Positions 6,572-15,243 are shown, counted from the stretch's first letter. The stretch: 64,000 bases of DNA from an uncultured Chryseobacterium sp. (GCF_936933875.1 NZ_CAKZIK010000022.1:124001-188000); one strand, 5' to 3'. Notes: generated by a model from the letters alone, not told the origin. Numbers and translations are program-made.

Positions 6572-8686
6572 TTATTTCATTTCTGAAATAACGTTTACAG
6601 CTTCCTGAAGATAAAGGTCTCTTCTAAGATTTTTTACCCAGTTTTCTGATTTTTTCTTGAAAGCTTCGTCGGTTTTTTCTCTTGTTAAATCACTTTGATA
6701 AAGTGCGAATTTCAAACTGTTGTCATATTTATCTAATGCACTGAATTTCTTAATCTGTTCTTTTCTTTTCTTCATCAGCTCATTAAATTTCGCCAAATTC
6801 AGCGTGATCGTTTCTTCTTTATCCAAAGCTTCCTTCCATTGTGCAGATTCGAGCAATAACTGATAATTTTTATTATTTGCCATCCTTGCCGCACTGGATT
6901 TTTCTAAAGCTCCGATGTTGAAGTAATTTAGGGGCTGGAATTTAACTGCCGGAATTTTATCCCATGGCAAAGCGTAATCGTCGTAACGTTCTCCAATTTC
7001 AGAATAGGTGAAGAAGTCTTTCATTTTAATGTCGGATTCAATCCCTTTTCTCTGCGTAGATTCTCCTGTAATTCTGTAGAATTTCTGAATCGTCAGTTTC
7101 AAAGAACCGAAATCGTCGTTGGTGTTCAAAAATCTGTTCAAATCAACAAAAGTCTGCACCGTTCCTTTTCCGAAGGACTGCGGAGAACCAACAATTACAG
7201 CTCTTCCGTAATCCTGCATTTCTCCTGCCAAAATTTCTGAAGCCGAAGCAGAAAGCTCGTTCTGCATAATCACCAAAGGTCCTGTCCAAAGAGGTGCGTT
7301 GGTTTTATTTCTTAAAGTTTGAATTTTGCCGTTGCCGTCTTTTACCTGCACGTAAGGCCCTTCATTCATGAATAATCCCATGATATCGCCAACTTCCGTT
7401 AAAGAACCACCACCGTTATTTCTTAAATCGAGGATAACTCCATCAATTTTTTGAGCTTTCAGTTTTACCAACTCATTTTTGATGTCATCTGATGCGTTTC
7501 TTCCTTTTGCATCTTCGAAATCTGCGTTAAATCCCGGTAAATTAATGAACCCATATTTTTTACCGTTCGGAGCATTTACAATAATTGATCTTGCAAAAGT
7601 ATCTTCAATAGCGACTTCTTCACGAATCATTGTGACTTCCTTGATGGTTTTGTCTTTTTTCTCTACTGTTAAAGTAACCTGACTTCCTTTTTCCCCACGA
7701 ATCAAACGAACGGCTTCATCAGAAAGCATTCCCACCACATTTACAGGTTCTTCGTTTGGTTTTGAACGCACTTTCAGAATTTTATCTCCTTCCGAGAGCT
7801 GTTTTGATTTCCAAGCCGGAGCTCCGATTGTTAAAGGTCCCAAATATAGATAGCCTTTTTTCTCCTGAATAATTGCCCCAATTCCGATAACTTTTCCTGT
7901 GAAAGAGGTATCAAAATCTTCTTTGTCTTTTGGAGAATAATAGTTGGAATGCGGGTCGAAAACTTCTGTATAAGCGTTCATATAAACCGTAAACCAATCC
8001 ATTTTCTTTCTCTTCTTAAATCTTGTAAACGTATCTGTCACAAGGTCTTTCACTTCCTCCGTAGCTTTAATTCTTTTCTGCTCAGGAGTAAGATTGGGAA
8101 CTTTAATGGTATCTTTCAGTTTATATTTAATGATAGAGTCTTTCTTCTTTTGCTGAGATTCCTGTTTTGCATTCAAAGACTCAATTTCCTGAAGGATATT
8201 GTACTTGATGTATTTTTTCCACTCGTTGTACTGCTCCTGTTGAGTTGCAGGAACTTTTTTCAGTTTTGGTTCCAAAATCAAAGTTTCATCTTCATTCAAA
8301 TCAATGGGTTTGCTGAAGATGTCTTTGGTCATCTTATCAATTTCGTCCACTCTTTGGAAAAGTCTGTCCACAGTAAGTTTGTAGAACGCCAAATTTCCCT
8401 GGTTCAGATAATCATCCAGTTTGGTTCGATGTTTCGCAAACTCATTCATGTCACTTTGTAAAAAGTATCTTTTCGCAGGATCTGCCAATTCGAAATAATG
8501 CGTGTAAACTTCTTGCGAATAAGCATCATTAATCGGTTTTGGGCTGTAGTGAAGATAAGAAAGAGTGTTTTTCACGCTCACCATAATCGTCTGCATTTTC
8601 TCGTCGTCGTTTTGAGGAGAATTGAAGCAAAACATCAATGTAGTAAGCGGAATAAAGAGGAGTAATCTATTAAGTTTAAACTTCAT
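6572..8686 (-). CDS. prc: Carboxy-terminal processing (tail-specific) protease Prc
   Basis: A 704-aa periplasmic Ser/Lys protease. After an N-terminal signal/anchor comes the long N-terminal domain of the Prc group with FDPHSNYYSPKDKEDFDTSF, a PDZ domain near 260-350, and the S41 core with LDLRNNGGGS. NELSASASE places the catalytic Ser at 481 and SFGKG the Lys at 507. The C-terminal ~150 residues (Lys/Glu-rich, EERYDDYALPWDKIPAVKF) correspond to the Prc-specific DUF3340-type extension. Prc in other bacteria trims penicillin-binding proteins and degrades faulty periplasmic proteins. It is divergent from surE, with -7 elements for both genes in the 133-bp gap. Confidence 0.93.
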   Translation of the reverse strand: MKFKLNRLLLFIPLTTLMFCFNSPQNDDEKMQTIMVSVKNTLSYLHYSPKPINDAYSQEVYTHYFELADPAKRYFLQSDMNEFAKHRTKLDDYLNQGNLAFYKLTVDRLFQRVDEIDKMTKDIFSKPIDLNEDETLILEPKLKKVPATQQEQYNEWKKYIKYNILQEIESLNAKQESQQKKKDSIIKYKLKDTIKVPNLTPEQKRIKATEEVKDLVTDTFTRFKKRKKMDWFTVYMNAYTEVFDPHSNYYSPKDKEDFDTSFTGKVIGIGAIIQEKKGYLYLGPLTIGAPAWKSKQLSEGDKILKVRSKPNEEPVNVVGMLSDEAVRLIRGEKGSQVTLTVEKKDKTIKEVTMIREEVAIEDTFARSIIVNAPNGKKYGFINLPGFNADFEDAKGRNASDDIKNELVKLKAQKIDGVILDLRNNGGGSLTEVGDIMGLFMNEGPYVQVKDGNGKIQTLRNKTNAPLWTGPLVIMQNELSASASEILAGEMQDYGRAVIVGSPQSFGKGTVQTFVDLNRFLNTNDDFGSLKLTIQKFYRITGESTQRKGIESDIKMKDFFTYSEIGERYDDYALPWDKIPAVKFQPLNYFNIGALEKSSAARMANNKNYQLLLESAQWKEALDKEETITLNLAKFNELMKKRKEQIKKFSALDKYDNSLKFALYQSDLTREKTDEAFKKKSENWVKNLRRDLYLQEAVNVISEMK

Positions 8687-8751
8687 ATTTATTTTTTAAT
8701 TATCAATGAGTTAACGATAAATCCGTTTTGTTACACGAATTTACAAGGAAT

Positions 8752-8801
8752 CAAATTTAATACCTTATTTATTATGAAAGCTGAATTTTTGTCTAAATTT
8801 G
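8752..8801. promoter_or_regulatory. Divergent -7 elements of prc and surE
   Basis: TAAATTTG on the minus strand at 8752-8759 (prc) and TAAATTTG on the plus strand at 8794-8801 (surE, 18 bp before its ATG). Both are exact TAnnTTTG matches; -33 elements are weak. Confidence 0.5.
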
Positions 8802-8819
8802 TAAAAAACACTGATTTTT

Positions 8820-9587
8820 ATGCAAAAACCACTCATATTAGTGACCAATGACGATGGAATTACAGCTCCCGGAATTCGAAATCTTGTAGAATTCATGAAC
8901 GAAATCGGCGAAGTTGTTGTTTGTGCTCCGAACTCTCCTCAAAGCGGAAAAGGACACGCAATTACCATCAATTCTACCTTAACTTTTGAAGAAATAAATC
9001 TGGAAGGTCCACAAAAAGATTACGCTTTAAGCGGAACTCCTGTCGATTGTGTGAAGTTCGCTTTGGATAAACTATTGACGAGAAAACCGGACATTGTAGT
9101 TTCGGGAATTAATCACGGTGCGAACTCCTCCATCAATGTTATTTATTCGGGAACGATGTCTGCTGCTGTTGAAGCTGGTGTTGAAGGACTTCAGGCGATT
9201 GGTTTTTCTTTGCTGGATTTTGCGTGGGATGCAGATTTTACCCAAGCCAAAACACACATTCAGCATATTGTAAAAAAATGTCTCGAAAAGCCGATGCCGA
9301 AAGGAATTGTGCTTAATGTAAATATTCCTAAACTTCAAAAATCTGAAATTAAAGGAATCCGCGTTTGTAAACAGGCCGATGCAAAATGGGAAGAAAGTTT
9401 TGATGAAAGAGTAAATCCTCACGGAAAAAAATACTATTGGCTTTCCGGCTATTTCAACAATATGGATACCAGTGAAAATGCTGATGAAGTAGCTCTTGCA
9501 GAAGGTTATATTTCTGTTGTTCCGGTAAAGTTCGACTTAACGGCACACGAATATCTTCAGCAATTAGGGGAAGAATTGAATTCATAA
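8820..9587 (+). CDS. surE: 5'-nucleotidase / stationary-phase survival protein SurE
   Basis: A 255-aa metal-dependent phosphatase acting on nucleoside 5' (and 3') monophosphates in the cytoplasm. ILVTNDDGITAPGI carries the metal-binding pair Asp11-Asp12, QSGKGHAIT the Ser42 region, and VSGINHGAN the Asn98 region, all standard for SurE. SGTPVDCV is the fourth conserved block. Length is normal. It starts at an ATG 18 bp after a -7 element. Downstream lies a short non-coding relic rather than a usual partner gene such as pcm. Confidence 0.94.
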   Translation: MQKPLILVTNDDGITAPGIRNLVEFMNEIGEVVVCAPNSPQSGKGHAITINSTLTFEEINLEGPQKDYALSGTPVDCVKFALDKLLTRKPDIVVSGINHGANSSINVIYSGTMSAAVEAGVEGLQAIGFSLLDFAWDADFTQAKTHIQHIVKKCLEKPMPKGIVLNVNIPKLQKSEIKGIRVCKQADAKWEESFDERVNPHGKKYYWLSGYFNNMDTSENADEVALAEGYISVVPVKFDLTAHEYLQQLGEELNS

Positions 9588-9613
9588 AAATCAGGAAGTT
9601 AGGAGGCGCTTTG

Positions 9614-9718
9614 TTCTGCGACAGAAGATATAATACGGTTTTCACCTATCATAACGGTGCAGATTCTTATTACGCTGCAAGAGGTTTCCGTGCATTGATA
9701 AAAATTAAAAAAAATTAA
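9614..9718 (+). pseudogene. Possible C-terminal relic of an unknown gene
   Basis: Between surE and the DoxX-like gene a frame without a start codon reads FCDRRYNTVFTYHNGADSYY, then AARGFRALIKIKKN and a stop. The regular protein-like composition with an aromatic/Gly pattern suggests the end of a real protein, but I do not recognise the family. It could also be chance. Confidence 0.25.
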
Positions 9719-9732
9719 TTGAAACAATAACT

Positions 9733-10128
9733 ATGTCCGAAAAAAGAACAATTGAATGGTTTCTCCGGCTGTCCTTAAGTGCCGGATATTTTTCTGATGT
9801 TGCAGACCGTTTCGGAGTTTGGCCCAAAAGAATGTCTACCTGGGGAAACTGGAACAATTTTATAGATTACACTCATACTTTAATGCCTTTTCTTACGAGG
9901 GAAATGGCCAATATTGCAGGTTTGGTAGCGACGTTAATAGAAATTTTTCTGGCGGTTTTGCTTTTAACCAATTATAGAACTTCCATTTTTGCAAGAATAA
10001 GCGGTTGTTTATTGCTGACTTTCGGGATTTGTATGGCTGTTTTCATTAACATCAAAGCGCCTTTGGACTACTCGGTTTTCATCGCAGCTGCTGCTTCATT
10101 TGCTCTGGCAGCGCTTCACAGAAGATAA
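9733..10128 (+). CDS. DoxX-like membrane protein
   Basis: A 131-aa protein with about four membrane segments. It begins with the amphipathic start and WFLRLSLSAGYFSDVADRFG segment seen in DoxX/DoxD-like proteins, and continues with hydrophobic stretches at about 60-80, 85-105 and 108-128. The family is broadly spread; members are linked to terminal oxidases or redox stress but most are uncharacterised. It stands alone; a terminator-like hairpin follows before guaC. Confidence 0.7.
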   Translation: MSEKRTIEWFLRLSLSAGYFSDVADRFGVWPKRMSTWGNWNNFIDYTHTLMPFLTREMANIAGLVATLIEIFLAVLLLTNYRTSIFARISGCLLLTFGICMAVFINIKAPLDYSVFIAAAASFALAALHRR

Positions 10129-10134
10129 ATTTAA

Positions 10135-10281
10135 AACCACAAAAGGTACAAAAGAGTATGTAATGATTAACGTAATTCAAAAGATTGCATAAGTTTCAAA
10201 TCCAAATTTTTCTTAGTTATCTTTAAGCAGAATTTCACTCACATTTCAAAAAAAGTAAAAACTTTTGTGTCTTTTGTGGTT
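10135..10281. repeat. Imperfect 20-bp inverted repeat spanning the doxX-guaC gap
   Basis: AACCACAAAAGGTACAAAAG at 10135-10154 is repeated inverted at 10262-10281 (18 of 20 identical after inversion). The 107 bp between them code for nothing obvious. The CTTTTGTGTCTTTTGTGGTT arm resembles a dispersed intergenic sequence in many Bacteroidetes genomes, as far as I recall. Confidence 0.45.
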
Positions 10282-10285
10282 AAAC

Positions 10286-10312
10286 CCGGACTTTCGAGTT
10301 CGGCTTTTTTTT
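10286..10312 (+). terminator. Terminator-like hairpin before guaC
   Basis: CCGGAC / GTTCGG stem (one G-U pair), 6-nt loop, then a run of eight Ts. It would end transcripts coming from the DoxX-like gene. Confidence 0.6.
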
Positions 10313-10341
10313 GTAATTTTCGCACCAGTTAAAATTAAAAA

Positions 10342-11382
10342 ATGCGCATCGAATACGATATCAAATTAGGTTTCAAAGACGTGATGTTCCGTCCGAAACG
10401 TTCCACTTTAAAATCGCGTTCTCAAGTGAGTTTGGAAAGAACTTTCAAATTCAGAAATTCTGAAAAAACCTGGACAGGAGTTCCAATTATTGCCGCAAAT
10501 ATGGATACGGTTGGAACTTTTGAAATGGCCGTTGCTTTAGCGGAAGAAAAAATCATCACAGCCGTTCACAAACATTATACTGAAGACGAATGGACAGCAT
10601 TTTTGAATTCACAACCAAAATCCATCTACGAATATATTTGTCTGAGCACAGGAACCGGAAAAGCAGACGAAGAAAAAATCAAAAATATTATTTCAAAACA
10701 TCCTGATATTCAGTTTTTGTGCATTGATGTTGCCAACGGCTATTCCGAACATTTTGTAGAATTTGTGAAGAAAGCGCGCAAAAATTTCCCTGATAAAACC
10801 ATTATTGCAGGAAATGTGGTAACCGGAGAAATGGTGGAAGAACTGATTTTGGCAGGTGCAGATATTATTAAAGTTGGAATTGGACCAGGTTCTGTTTGCA
10901 CGACGAGAGTAAAAACCGGCGTTGGCTATCCTCAACTTTCCGCGATTATTGAATGTGCCGATGCAGCTCATGGTTTAGGAGGACATATTATTGGCGACGG
11001 CGGTTGCAAAGTTCCCGGAGATGTAGCGAAAGCTTTTGGTGGCGGTTCCGATTTCGTGATGTTGGGCGGAATGTTTGCCGGACACGACGAAAGCGGTGGT
11101 GAAATGGTAGAAGAAAATGGTAAAAAATACAAACTTTTTTACGGAATGAGTTCGAAAACGGCGATGGATAAACATTCCGGAGGAGTTGCTGAATATCGAG
11201 CTTCAGAAGGAAAAACCGTGAAAGTTTCTTACAAAGGAAAAGTTTCCGAAACCGTGAAAGATATTTTGGGTGGCGTTCGTTCAACCTGTACTTACGTTGG
11301 TGCGAGTGAATTGCGGGAATTGTCGAAAAGAACGACTTTTATCCGCGTTCAGGAACAGGAAAATCAAGTGTTTAATGATTGA
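10342..11382 (+). CDS. guaC: GMP reductase
   Basis: A 346-aa TIM-barrel enzyme that reduces GMP to IMP with NADPH, part of purine salvage. It has the IMPDH/GMPR active-site loop GPGSVCTTR with Cys186, the same position as in the E. coli enzyme (347 aa), and GDGGCKVPGDVAKAFGGG plus MLGGMFAGHDESGG for phosphate and base binding. There is no CBS domain, which separates it from IMP dehydrogenase. It is a single-gene unit bounded by terminator hairpins. Confidence 0.95.
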   Translation: MRIEYDIKLGFKDVMFRPKRSTLKSRSQVSLERTFKFRNSEKTWTGVPIIAANMDTVGTFEMAVALAEEKIITAVHKHYTEDEWTAFLNSQPKSIYEYICLSTGTGKADEEKIKNIISKHPDIQFLCIDVANGYSEHFVEFVKKARKNFPDKTIIAGNVVTGEMVEELILAGADIIKVGIGPGSVCTTRVKTGVGYPQLSAIIECADAAHGLGGHIIGDGGCKVPGDVAKAFGGGSDFVMLGGMFAGHDESGGEMVEENGKKYKLFYGMSSKTAMDKHSGGVAEYRASEGKTVKVSYKGKVSETVKDILGGVRSTCTYVGASELRELSKRTTFIRVQEQENQVFND

Positions 11383-11403
11383 TAATTATAATCTTATAGA
11401 ACA

Positions 11404-11435
11404 AAAATCCAACCGAAATTAGGTTGGATTTTTTA
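11404..11435. terminator. Bidirectional terminator between guaC and the nucleosidase gene
   Basis: AAAATCCAACC / GGTTGGATTTT stem with a 7-nt loop and T runs on both strands; the genes are convergent. Confidence 0.88.
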
Positions 11436-12008
11436 TTGGAAAATTGTTTGACATAATTTTTCAGATGCGTTTTTCACTTCTTCATTCCAATCCGTGACGG
11501 CATTGTCATCCGCACCGTCGGAAATATATTTTAAACACAAAAACGGAATGTTTTCGCGCTCGCAAACTTTCGCCAAAGCAAAGGCTTCCATATCAATTAC
11601 ATTGTATTCCGGATTTTGATGTTCCATTTCAAAATTATCGCCGGAACCGCAAATTCCTTTTGGAAAATTTTCAAGATTCAAACCATAATTTAAAACCACC
11701 GGTTCGTTAGAAAATGGTGTTTCAAATTTTTGAAAACCCAAAGCTGTTACTTCCATATCCCGCTGAATAAATTCCGTGCAACAAACAATTTCTCCTTTTT
11801 TGAACTTCGTACTTCCAGCAGTTCCGAGATTGATGATAATATCGGGTTTCTGCTCTGAAATGGCTTTCATCAACTCATAAACAGCGTTTACCTTTCCAAT
11901 TCCGGTAAAAATTTTGCGTTGTTCTTCAAAATGATTTCCGGCTTCCACTTTCATCGCGAACACGAACAATGGATTTGTAAATATTTGATTTTCAACAATT
12001 AAATTCAT
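11433..12008 (-). CDS. Nucleosidase of the MTA/SAH nucleosidase (phosphorylase) superfamily
   Basis: A 191-aa protein of the PNP/UDP superfamily. INLGTAGS is the phosphate/substrate loop, CGSGDNF matches the family's CGSGD.F segment, and VIDMEAFALAKVC contains the ME pair that binds the ribose. SDGAD supplies the catalytic Asp. At 191 aa it is about 40 residues shorter than E. coli MTAN, mostly through a reduced N-terminus and loops. The likely reaction is irreversible N-glycosidic cleavage of methylthioadenosine, adenosylhomocysteine or a similar nucleoside; the exact substrate is not settled by sequence. It is downstream of fabG but behind a terminator. Confidence 0.8.
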   Translation of the reverse strand: MNLIVENQIFTNPLFVFAMKVEAGNHFEEQRKIFTGIGKVNAVYELMKAISEQKPDIIINLGTAGSTKFKKGEIVCCTEFIQRDMEVTALGFQKFETPFSNEPVVLNYGLNLENFPKGICGSGDNFEMEHQNPEYNVIDMEAFALAKVCERENIPFLCLKYISDGADDNAVTDWNEEVKNASEKLCQTIFQ

Positions 12009-12023
12009 TTATCAAAAATAAAA

Positions 12024-12045
12024 AAAGGACTTTTGCAAGCCCTTT
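12024..12045 (-). terminator. Terminator of fabG
   Basis: Minus-strand stem AAAGGGCTT / AAGTCCTTT (one G-U pair), 4-nt loop, then TTTTTTTATTTTT. It lies between fabG and the nucleosidase gene. Confidence 0.8.
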
Positions 12046-12065
12046 ATATTTAAAATTTTTCGATG

Positions 12066-12809
12066 TTACGTCAACATTCCACCATCAACATTCATCACCT
12101 GTCCTGTAATGTAACCTGACATATCGCTTCCAAGGAAAACACAGGCGTTTGCTACATCTTCCGGTTGTCCACCGCGTTTTAAAGGAATAGCATCTCTCCA
12201 ACCTTGTACCGTTTTTTCGTCTAATGCTCCTGTCATTTCAGTTTCAATAAATCCAGGCGCAATCGCGTTACAACGGATATTTCTGGAACCCAACTCCAAA
12301 GCAATAGACTTTGAAAAACCAATCACACCTGCTTTTGAAGCCGCATAATTTGCTTGTCCCGCGTTTCCTTTCACGCCAACAACCGAAGTCATGTTGATGA
12401 TAGAACCGCTTTTCGCCTTCATCATTGGTTTAATTACTGCTTTCGTTAAGTTGAAAACAGAATCCAAATTCACTTTAATAATCGTATCCCAATCGTCTTT
12501 GGACATTCTTAATATCAGATTATCTCTGGTAATCCCGGCATTGTTTACCAGAATATCAATCGTCCCAAACTCTGCCAATACATCTTCTACCAGCTTTTGG
12601 GCAGCATCATAATCCGACGCATCGGACTGATAGCCTTTGATTTCTGTAATATTACTTAATTCTGATTCTAATGCTTTTGCTTTGTCTACAGAACCGGCGT
12701 AGGTGAATGCTATTTTTGCGCCTTCTTTGGCAAAAACTTCTGCAATACCTTTCCCGATACCTCTTGTTGCGCCTGTAATGATGGCAACTTTACCTTGTAA
12801 TAATCCCAT
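12066..12809 (-). CDS. fabG: 3-oxoacyl-[acyl-carrier-protein] reductase FabG
   Basis: A 247-aa SDR that reduces 3-ketoacyl-ACP with NADPH in fatty acid elongation. TGATRGIG is at 12-19, NNAG at 89-92 and the catalytic residues are Ser142, Tyr155 and Lys159 (YAASK). The C-terminal stretch ITGQVMNVDGGM and the segment RCNAIAPGFIETEMT are diagnostic of FabG. A TATATTTG -7 element lies 32 bp upstream of the ATG. It stands apart from other fatty acid genes in this window. Confidence 0.92.
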   Translation of the reverse strand: MGLLQGKVAIITGATRGIGKGIAEVFAKEGAKIAFTYAGSVDKAKALESELSNITEIKGYQSDASDYDAAQKLVEDVLAEFGTIDILVNNAGITRDNLILRMSKDDWDTIIKVNLDSVFNLTKAVIKPMMKAKSGSIINMTSVVGVKGNAGQANYAASKAGVIGFSKSIALELGSRNIRCNAIAPGFIETEMTGALDEKTVQGWRDAIPLKRGGQPEDVANACVFLGSDMSGYITGQVMNVDGGMLT

Positions 12810-12841
12810 TTGAAATGTTAGATAAATTAATCTTTAAAAGA

Positions 12842-12849
12842 CAAATATA
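12842..12849 (-). promoter_or_regulatory. -7 promoter element of fabG
   Basis: Minus strand TATATTTG, an exact TAnnTTTG match. No TTTG at -33 with standard spacing. Confidence 0.45.
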
Positions 12850-12939
12850 TGAAATCGCCATGATTTGGAAACCAATCACCCATGAAGAGGCGATTGTGCA
12901 TGACTTCAGAAAAAATATAAATATGCCTATGAAAAAGTT

Positions 12940-13578
12940 TTATTTATTAAGTTCATTATGATATTCATTTTTAAGTGATTCAATTTTGTCTTTCAACTCT
13001 TTGCTGATTTTGTTTGGATAGTTTTTCAGTTTTTTGAGATTGAATGCAAGAATTATTGCAGAGATACCTGAAAAAATAAATGCCACAGCTGTCATAACAA
13101 CCAGAGAAATTCCGGCTAAAACAGGATTAAGAATAAGAATAACAGACCCGATAAGGCCAAGAAAACTGATCAGCGCCAGATTCCCCCACTGCAAAACGCC
13201 ATAGCTTTTGAGATCAAAGGCAAAACCAATCCCCTGTACAGAACGGAACATTAATGAAAATCCAACAAAATAGGGCAAAGCAACAAATGCCACCTGCGGC
13301 TGAAAAAATAATATAATCCCTACAAAAAGATCCAGCAAAGCACCTACCAGATACCAGCCCCAATTGTCCAGATTATCTTTGTTTTGTATTGCAAACACAA
13401 GTTCCATAATCCCGAAAACCAAAAATGACGCACTGAAAAACAGCACCAGAGACAGGTAAGTGGCTTGTGGAATGCTAAACATGTACAATCCCATAATCAC
13501 CAGTAAAATACCTACAATTAAAGGTAAATACCAATGCTTAACTGTGTTTTTGATAGTTTTAAAAAATGTTGTTCCCAT
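12940..13578 (-). CDS. HdeD-family (DUF308) membrane protein
   Basis: A 212-aa integral membrane protein with about six transmembrane segments in the first 180 residues (LPLIVGILLVIMGLYMF, LVLFFSASFLVFGIMELVF, YLVGALLDLFVGIILFF and so on) and a charged cytoplasmic tail rich in Lys/Glu. The repeated G.lll..G........p pattern is that of the HdeD acid-resistance family, though the biochemical role is unknown. Before the IS982 insertion its start was only about 20 bp behind the rsmI stop, so it was probably the last gene of the Mur ligase-rsmI operon; the insertion may have cut off its transcription. Confidence 0.75.
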   Translation of the reverse strand: MGTTFFKTIKNTVKHWYLPLIVGILLVIMGLYMFSIPQATYLSLVLFFSASFLVFGIMELVFAIQNKDNLDNWGWYLVGALLDLFVGIILFFQPQVAFVALPYFVGFSLMFRSVQGIGFAFDLKSYGVLQWGNLALISFLGLIGSVILILNPVLAGISLVVMTAVAFIFSGISAIILAFNLKKLKNYPNKISKELKDKIESLKNEYHNELNK

Positions 13579-13603
13579 AATAATATGTTTTTGAAATTAA
13601 ATT

Positions 13604-14567
13604 AACTCGTAGTGCATTATAAAAGGTTATTCATAACACAAAAAAATATCATATATTGTATGACTACCAATAGAATACACTATGAATAACCTAGATGCAA
13701 TTTACGATTTTATTTTAAATGAATTAAGAAAATTAACCTTAAATGAAAATTTTTATTTTAAACCTATTAAACCAAAATTGAGTGATTTAGAACTTATTGC
13801 TATAAATATTTCTGCAGAATATTTATCATTAGATTCAGAATATCAGTTATTTAGATATCTTTTAAATTCAAAACTAAAAGGAATGATAGAAAGAAGTGTT
13901 TATAATCGCAGGAAAAGAAAACTCTTCTTGCATATGGAAAATATCAGAAAGATTATGGTTGATAGATTTTATGATATTGAAAGCATTTTTATTGTAGATT
14001 CAATGCCTTTAGAAATTTGCAAAAACGCAAGAGCAAACCGCTCTAAAATCTGTAAAGAAGATGAATTTTCATTTCCAAGCAAAGGATATTGTGCTTCTCA
14101 ATCGAGTTATTATTATGGTTACAAATTACACGCTATATGTTCTGTTTCAGGAATATTTCAAAGTTTTGATATTTCTACTGCAAGCATTCATGATATCCAT
14201 TTTTTGCAAGACATAAAGCATCAAATAAACAATTGCACATTAATCGGAGATAGAGGTTATTTATCAACTCAAGTACAAACAGATTTGTTCAATTATGCAA
14301 ATATAAAATTAGATACACCTATGAGAAGCAACCAAAAAAATTATCACAAGCAGAATATATTTTTAGAAAATCAAGAAAGAGAATCGAAACGCTATTTTCT
14401 CAACTTTGTGACCAATTTAAAATCAGAAATAATTCTGCGAAATCATTTAATGGTTTTAAAACCAGAATCTTAAGTAAAATTACGGCTCTAACTTTTATTC
14501 AATTTGTAAATGTTTTTGTATTTAATAGAAAAATGAACAAAATTTAATTTAATAATGCACTACGAGT
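13604..14567 (+). mobile_element. IS982-family insertion sequence (964 bp)
   Basis: Perfect inverted ends ACTCGTAGTGCATTAT at 13604-13619 and 14552-14567 enclose one transposase gene. A 7-bp direct repeat TAAATTA flanks the element on both sides (13597-13603 and 14568-14574), as expected for a target-site duplication. The element lies between the HdeD-like gene and rsmI and its right duplication contains the rsmI stop codon. Intact ends and duplication point to a fairly recent insertion, although the transposase frame is broken. Size and protein type fit IS982; the family name is from recognition of the transposase only. Confidence 0.88.
13682..14547 (+). pseudogene. IS982-family transposase, frameshifted near the C-terminus
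   Basis: The first 227 codons form a DDE-type IS982 transposase: IFIVDSMPLEICKNARANRS contains the first Asp, LIGDRGYLS the second. At the T run 14360-14364 the frame changes: the annotated-style frame continues with an unrelated tail to a stop at 14473, while the neighbouring frame continues as RKSRKRIETLFSQLCDQFKI to FNRKMNKI-stop at 14547, which restores the third catalytic residue (Glu of RIETLF) and the usual C-terminus. One missing T explains it. The heptamer there is not a standard slippery site, so a disabling mutation or sequencing error is more likely than programmed frameshifting. Confidence 0.8.
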
Positions 14568-14571
14568 TAAA

Positions 14572-15243
14572 TTAAGAATTATTCACCACCAGGACAATTT
14601 CTCCTTTTAAAGTTTTGCTTTTGGAAAAATCAATTAACTCATTGATTGTCCCGCGTTTTGTTTCTTCAAATTTTTTAGAAATTTCTCGACTTAAACTCAC
14701 TTTGGTGTTGTCCCCGAAAAATTCTTTAATTTGCTCTAAAGTTGTGTTGATTTTATGCGGACTTTCGTAGAGAACAATGGTCTTTTTCTCTTCTGCAAGT
14801 TGCTTCAGTTTAGTTTGACGACCTTTTTTCTGAGGCAAAAATCCCGCAAAATAAAAATCGTGATTGGGCAATCCGGAAACCACCAAAGCCGGAACAAAAG
14901 CAGTTGCTCCTGGAAGACAAATCATTTCGATATTTTCTTCTGCACAGGCTTTTCCAAGCAAATATCCCGGATCCGAAATTCCTGGCGTTCCTGCATCGGT
15001 GATAATGGCGATATTTTGCCCGTTTTTCAAATCCTGAATGACTTTTTCCGTCGCAGTGTGTTCATTATGAAGATGATACGATTTTAAAGGCTTCGAAATT
15101 TCGTAATGCTTGAGCAAAATTCCGGAAGTTCTGGTGTCTTCACACAAGATGTAATCAACCTCTTTCAGAACTTTTACCGCTCTGAAAGTCATGTCTTCAA
15201 GGTTGCCAATCGGTGTTGGAACGAAATAAAAGATGCCGCTCAT
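14572..15243 (-). CDS. rsmI: 16S rRNA (cytidine1402-2'-O)-methyltransferase RsmI
   Basis: A 223-aa tetrapyrrole-methylase-fold enzyme that methylates the ribose of C1402 in the ribosomal decoding centre. PTPIGNLEDMTFRAVKVL, CEDTRTSGILLKHY and DAGTPGISDPGYLL are its signatures, and SHR..ISKKFEE..RG is near the end. It is shorter than the E. coli protein (286 aa), lacking the C-terminal domain. Its start overlaps the Mur ligase stop by one base (TAATG), showing translational coupling. Its stop codon lies in the target duplication of the IS982 element, which preserved the reading frame exactly. Confidence 0.93.
   Translation of the reverse strand: MSGIFYFVPTPIGNLEDMTFRAVKVLKEVDYILCEDTRTSGILLKHYEISKPLKSYHLHNEHTATEKVIQDLKNGQNIAIITDAGTPGISDPGYLLGKACAEENIEMICLPGATAFVPALVVSGLPNHDFYFAGFLPQKKGRQTKLKQLAEEKKTIVLYESPHKINTTLEQIKEFFGDNTKVSLSREISKKFEETKRGTINELIDFSKSKTLKGEIVLVVNNS

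Noticed and set aside
7949..8461. A 170-codon open frame opposite prc
   Set aside because: It is fully antisense to a well-supported protease gene, is rich in Phe/Leu/Ile/Ser as expected for the complement of Lys/Glu codons, and has no recognisable motif.
14360..14365. Programmed -1 frameshifting in the transposase
   Set aside because: The local heptamer is not of the X-XXY-YYZ form and no stimulatory structure is evident, so a mutation or sequencing error is simpler.
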